This document shows positions 4,503 to 6,488 of a stretch of DNA of 6,488 nucleotides, in pieces; positions within the stretch are counted from its first letter, which is position 1; the number at the start of each line of letters is the position of its first letter. The position numbers and the translations under genes were made by a program. The notes below the pieces were generated by a model, which made no database searches, was not told the DNA's origin, and was given only the letters and a program-made list of their open reading frames with translations. Location: NCBI GenBank assembly GCA_016926925.1, contig JAFGNQ010000326.1, positions 1-6,488 on the forward strand, given 5' to 3'. The stretch comes from Candidatus Aminicenantota bacterium. Lineage in GTDB: Bacteria > Acidobacteriota > Aminicenantia > Aminicenantales > Aminicenantaceae.

Positions 4503-5669
4503 GTGACAAAGGAGCCCTTGATCGTCCATGTTGATATGGATGCTTTCTATGCAGCCATCGAACAGCGAGACAATCCCGCGCTCAGAGGAAAACCGGTGGT
4601 CGTGGGTGCGGATCCCAAAGAGGGAAAAGGGCGTGGGGTCGTTTCCACTTGTTCCTATGAAGCACGACGGTTCGGAATTCACTCTGCTTTGCCCATAACG
4701 ATAGCTTACAGAAAGTGTCCTCATGCCTGCTACCTCCCGGTAAACATGACTAAATACATCCGGGAATCCCATAGGGTGCTCACGATACTGGAAAGGTTCA
4801 CTCCCGATGTGGAACCCATCAGTATCGATGAAGCCTTCCTGGATATCACGGCCAGTCATCATCTCTTCGGTACTCCCCTGGAAACATGTCAAAAAATCAA
4901 GGATACCATCGTTGAGGAAACAGGGTTGACGGCATCCTTGGGCATGGCTCCCAACAAGATGACGGCAAAAATCGCTTCCGATCTGGAAAAACCGGACGGA
5001 TTGGTTATTGTAAACCAGGCAGGACTTCTTGATTTTCTGCATCCCCTGCCGGTTGGGAAGCTGTGGGGCGTGGGAAGAAAGACAAGAGAAGCATTCACGC
5101 ACATCGGCATTCACACCATTGGTCAATTGGCCGCACAAGATATCGAGTCGTTCGGAGCGCGGTTCGGGAAAGCCGGGGAACACGCCTGGAAGCTTGCCAA
5201 TGGCATTGACCCCAGAGATGTGCGGACAGAGAACACCGTCAAATCAGTGAGTAATGAATACACCTTCGAACAGGATGAGATCCGGACCGAAACTCTGTTG
5301 GACACACTCATGTATCTGAGCGAGAAGGTCTCGAGGCGGCTTCGCAAACAAAACCTCAAAGGGAGAACCGTTACCCTGAAGATCCGGTTTGCGGATTTCA
5401 AGACTTTCACAAAGGCTGAGACGCTCGATATGCCTACGAACTATGTCGAGGACATCTATAAAATCGTTGCACGCCAGGTGAAACAATTCCAATCCCAGAC
5501 GAATCCCGTACGCTTGCTGGGCGTTCGAGTCTCAGGATTCACAGACGCAGAAAATCAGCTCGGACTCTTTGGATCGATATCCTCAGGGGCACGGAAAAAA
5601 GAAAATCTGCACAAAGCCCTGGATGCCATAAAGGACAAATTCGGAGAAAAAGCCATTAAGCGGCGCTGA
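4503..5669 (+). CDS. dinB: DNA polymerase IV (Y-family, DinB)
   Basis: This 388-residue Y-family translesion polymerase extends primers past damaged template bases in the cytoplasm. Palm motifs are HVDMDAFYA (9-17: catalytic D11, steric-gate position Y16) and SIDEAFLD (107-114: catalytic D109, E110). The fingers segment has SYEAR and FGI (51-59). The helix-hairpin-helix region includes LWGVGRKT (187-194) and IGIHTIGQLA (201-210). The little-finger domain covers about 245-348. QLGLF (352-356) is a beta-clamp-binding motif, followed by a basic tail. An in-frame TGA at 4497 limits the start to GTG 4503 or TTG 4518. AAAGGAG (4508-4514) lies just before TTG 4518, but with only a 3-base gap, so the start is uncertain by five codons. 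No LexA box that I recognise precedes it. All catalytic residues are present, so it should be active. Confidence 0.95.
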   Translation: MTKEPLIVHVDMDAFYAAIEQRDNPALRGKPVVVGADPKEGKGRGVVSTCSYEARRFGIHSALPITIAYRKCPHACYLPVNMTKYIRESHRVLTILERFTPDVEPISIDEAFLDITASHHLFGTPLETCQKIKDTIVEETGLTASLGMAPNKMTAKIASDLEKPDGLVIVNQAGLLDFLHPLPVGKLWGVGRKTREAFTHIGIHTIGQLAAQDIESFGARFGKAGEHAWKLANGIDPRDVRTENTVKSVSNEYTFEQDEIRTETLLDTLMYLSEKVSRRLRKQNLKGRTVTLKIRFADFKTFTKAETLDMPTNYVEDIYKIVARQVKQFQSQTNPVRLLGVRVSGFTDAENQLGLFGSISSGARKKENLHKALDAIKDKFGEKAIKRR

Positions 5670-5771
5670 GCATACAGCTTCTGACAAGACCGGCGTTTTC
5701 TTCCTTGCAACGCTGGGAGGAATATTTGCGGAGGGAGCTGAAATCCACGACAATATATCACGTAAGGGACG

Positions 5772-6128
5772 CTATTCTACCCAGAGATCCCGCTCCAGAT
5801 CCTTCCAAAACTCCACTTCCATCCGGCTGTGTTCGAATACTCCCATGTGATACGGATCGTTTTTTTTATATTCTTCATAGGGTCCCTCATAATCGGCCCT
5901 ACGCTTCTTGTAGGCTTCAAAGTCAGCAAGGCTCTCATATTCCCAGAGAATCAAGTGGCGTCCCGAATCCTGGCCGGCAACCGTTTTTTCAAAATATCGG
6001 ACACTCTTCCACTCCTTGAACAAATTTCGATGTGTGTGCACCCACTTGAGCCACTGCCGCATCGCCTTGCGGTGCTCCTCCTCTTTTCCCTCCTTGACCA
6101 ACCAGCTTTCCACCTCAAAAACCGCCAT
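5772..6128 (-). CDS. Small protein, probably dimeric alpha/beta-barrel (ABM/NIPSNAP-like)
   Basis: This 118-residue soluble protein is rich in charged and aromatic residues. The order of predicted elements is strand (AVFEVESWLV, 2-11), helix (KEEEHRKAMRQWLKWVHTH, 15-33), strand (SVRYFEKTV, 42-50), strand (RHLILWEYES, 57-66), helix (LADFEAYKKRRADY, 67-80). This is the layout of dimeric alpha/beta-barrel (ferredoxin-like) proteins such as antibiotic-biosynthesis-monooxygenase or NIPSNAP relatives. I recognise no catalytic residue and assign no reaction. The start is ATG at 6128, with GAGGAG (6142-6137) 8 bases upstream; a GTG three codons earlier would abut that site. It overlaps the end of the upstream Tat-leader gene by 14 bases in a different frame, which indicates translational coupling. 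It converges with dinB across 102 bases. Confidence 0.72.
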   Translation of the reverse strand: MAVFEVESWLVKEGKEEEHRKAMRQWLKWVHTHRNLFKEWKSVRYFEKTVAGQDSGRHLILWEYESLADFEAYKKRRADYEGPYEEYKKNDPYHMGVFEHSRMEVEFWKDLERDLWVE

Positions 6129-6357
6129 AATGCACACTCCTCTTTTTTGGTTTGACGCATCCGAATTCGCTCCCGTATTTCCGAACCACGTACCAGAGTC
6201 GTAGATCCTCTCTTCTTGAATCCAAACTACCGCCTTGACTATAAGACTTCGATGAAGGAAGCCGGAAACCTTGAAGAAAAACGAGACCCATAAATTTGAA
6301 GCTCATCCCCTTTTTCAAAAACTCTCTTCTTTTCAAAGGAACAAACGCATTGTTCAT
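6115..6357 (-). CDS. Small protein with twin-arginine leader, function unknown
   Basis: This 80-residue product is not recognised. ATG 6357 is chosen because GGGAGG (6369-6364) precedes it by 6 bases, one of the best ribosome-binding sites in the window; an upstream ATG at 6408 has no such site. Residues 9-15, KRREFLK, match the twin-arginine (Tat) motif. The following segment MSFKFMGLVFLQGF (18-31) is only moderately hydrophobic. After it come REDLRLWYVVRKYGSEFG (49-66), probably one amphipathic helix, and a basic C-terminal tail. One cysteine is present (C67). Export by Tat is plausible but weak because of the lysine inside the hydrophobic stretch. The gene is first in an operon with the alpha/beta-barrel gene, and its stop overlaps that gene's start by 14 bases. 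A good promoter lies upstream. The combination of promoter, ribosome-binding site and coupling makes it likely to be a real gene. Confidence 0.65.
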   Translation of the reverse strand: MNNAFVPLKRREFLKKGMSFKFMGLVFLQGFRLPSSKSYSQGGSLDSRREDLRLWYVVRKYGSEFGCVKPKKRSVHYGGF

Positions 6358-6412
6358 GCTCTTCCTCCCTACTCCTCTAACTCGGATTTCATTTAACGGG
6401 TTCCGCAATTCG

Positions 6413-6442
6413 AGAATATCCCAGACATCGGGAAAATGTCAA
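6413..6442 (-). promoter_or_regulatory. Sigma-70-like promoter for the Tat-leader operon
   Basis: On the minus strand, a perfect TTGACA (6442-6437) is followed after 18 bases by TATTCT (6418-6413), which matches TATAAT at four of six positions. The start would be near 6406, about 49 bases before the ATG at 6357. It is the only clear promoter pair for this operon, supported by position as well as sequence. Confidence 0.5.
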
Positions 6443-6488
6443 TGCAGGCAAATAAGCCGAACAAACAACAATGAGATGAATTTTTCAG

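Noticed and set aside
4389..5183. 264-codon minus-strand frame
   Set aside because: It is antisense to dinB, whose catalytic motifs are all intact; the frame has no domain and no ribosome-binding site that I can see.
5693..5713. GCGTT/AACGC hairpin between dinB and the barrel-like gene as a shared terminator
   Set aside because: Only 5 bp with an 11-base loop and no T-run on the correct side for either gene; too weak to call.

Overview
This 6.5 kb window looks like an ordinary piece of a mid-GC Gram-negative chromosome. I infer a deltaproteobacterial (Desulfobacterota-type) host, though the sequence alone does not prove it. Pointers are exported proteins with Sec-type and Tat-type leaders, a canonical sigma-54 promoter, strong GGAGG-like Shine-Dalgarno sites, and a mix of DUF2202, DUF4097, DUF456 and DinB genes. 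I see no CRISPR array, tRNA, rRNA, phage gene or intact insertion sequence.

Layout: (1) Positions 1-963 lie on the minus strand. They hold the 5' end of a probable gamma-glutamyltransferase gene, cut by the window edge and with its own sigma-70-like promoter, and upstream of it a phosphoglycolate-phosphatase-like HAD hydrolase. (2) Positions 964-1769 contain no convincing gene but several inverted repeats: a 16-bp stem next to the HAD gene, a REP-like palindrome around GGGACATGTCCC, and two 6-bp dyads before the next gene. (3) Positions 1770-3198 hold a convergent pair separated by one base. On the plus strand is an exported DUF4097 protein with nine TSGGS-type repeats; on the minus strand is a DUF456 membrane protein. 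(4) Positions 3199-3589 form a dyad-rich intergenic region. It ends in a sigma-54 promoter with a paired, enhancer-like inverted repeat centred near -95. (5) Positions 3590-4327 encode an exported DUF2202 ferritin-like protein driven by that promoter. (6) Positions 4328-4502 contain two hairpins that share bases and so exclude one another, followed by dinB (4503-5669, DNA polymerase IV). (7) Positions 5772-6357 on the minus strand hold a two-gene operon with a 14-base overlap: a small twin-arginine-leader protein, then a small protein that looks like a dimeric alpha/beta-barrel. A sigma-70-like promoter precedes it.

The genes do not form one recognisable pathway. Several concern the cell envelope or periplasm (DUF4097, DUF456, DUF2202, GGT, the Tat-leader protein), and two are housekeeping or repair functions (HAD phosphatase, Pol IV). 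The most informative signal is the regulatory architecture before the DUF2202 gene: it predicts an enhancer-binding-protein-controlled exported ferritin-like protein. I did not find a clearly new multi-gene system. The best candidates for undescribed biology are that sigma-54 unit, the mutually exclusive hairpins before dinB, and the overlapping Tat-leader/alpha-beta-barrel gene pair.
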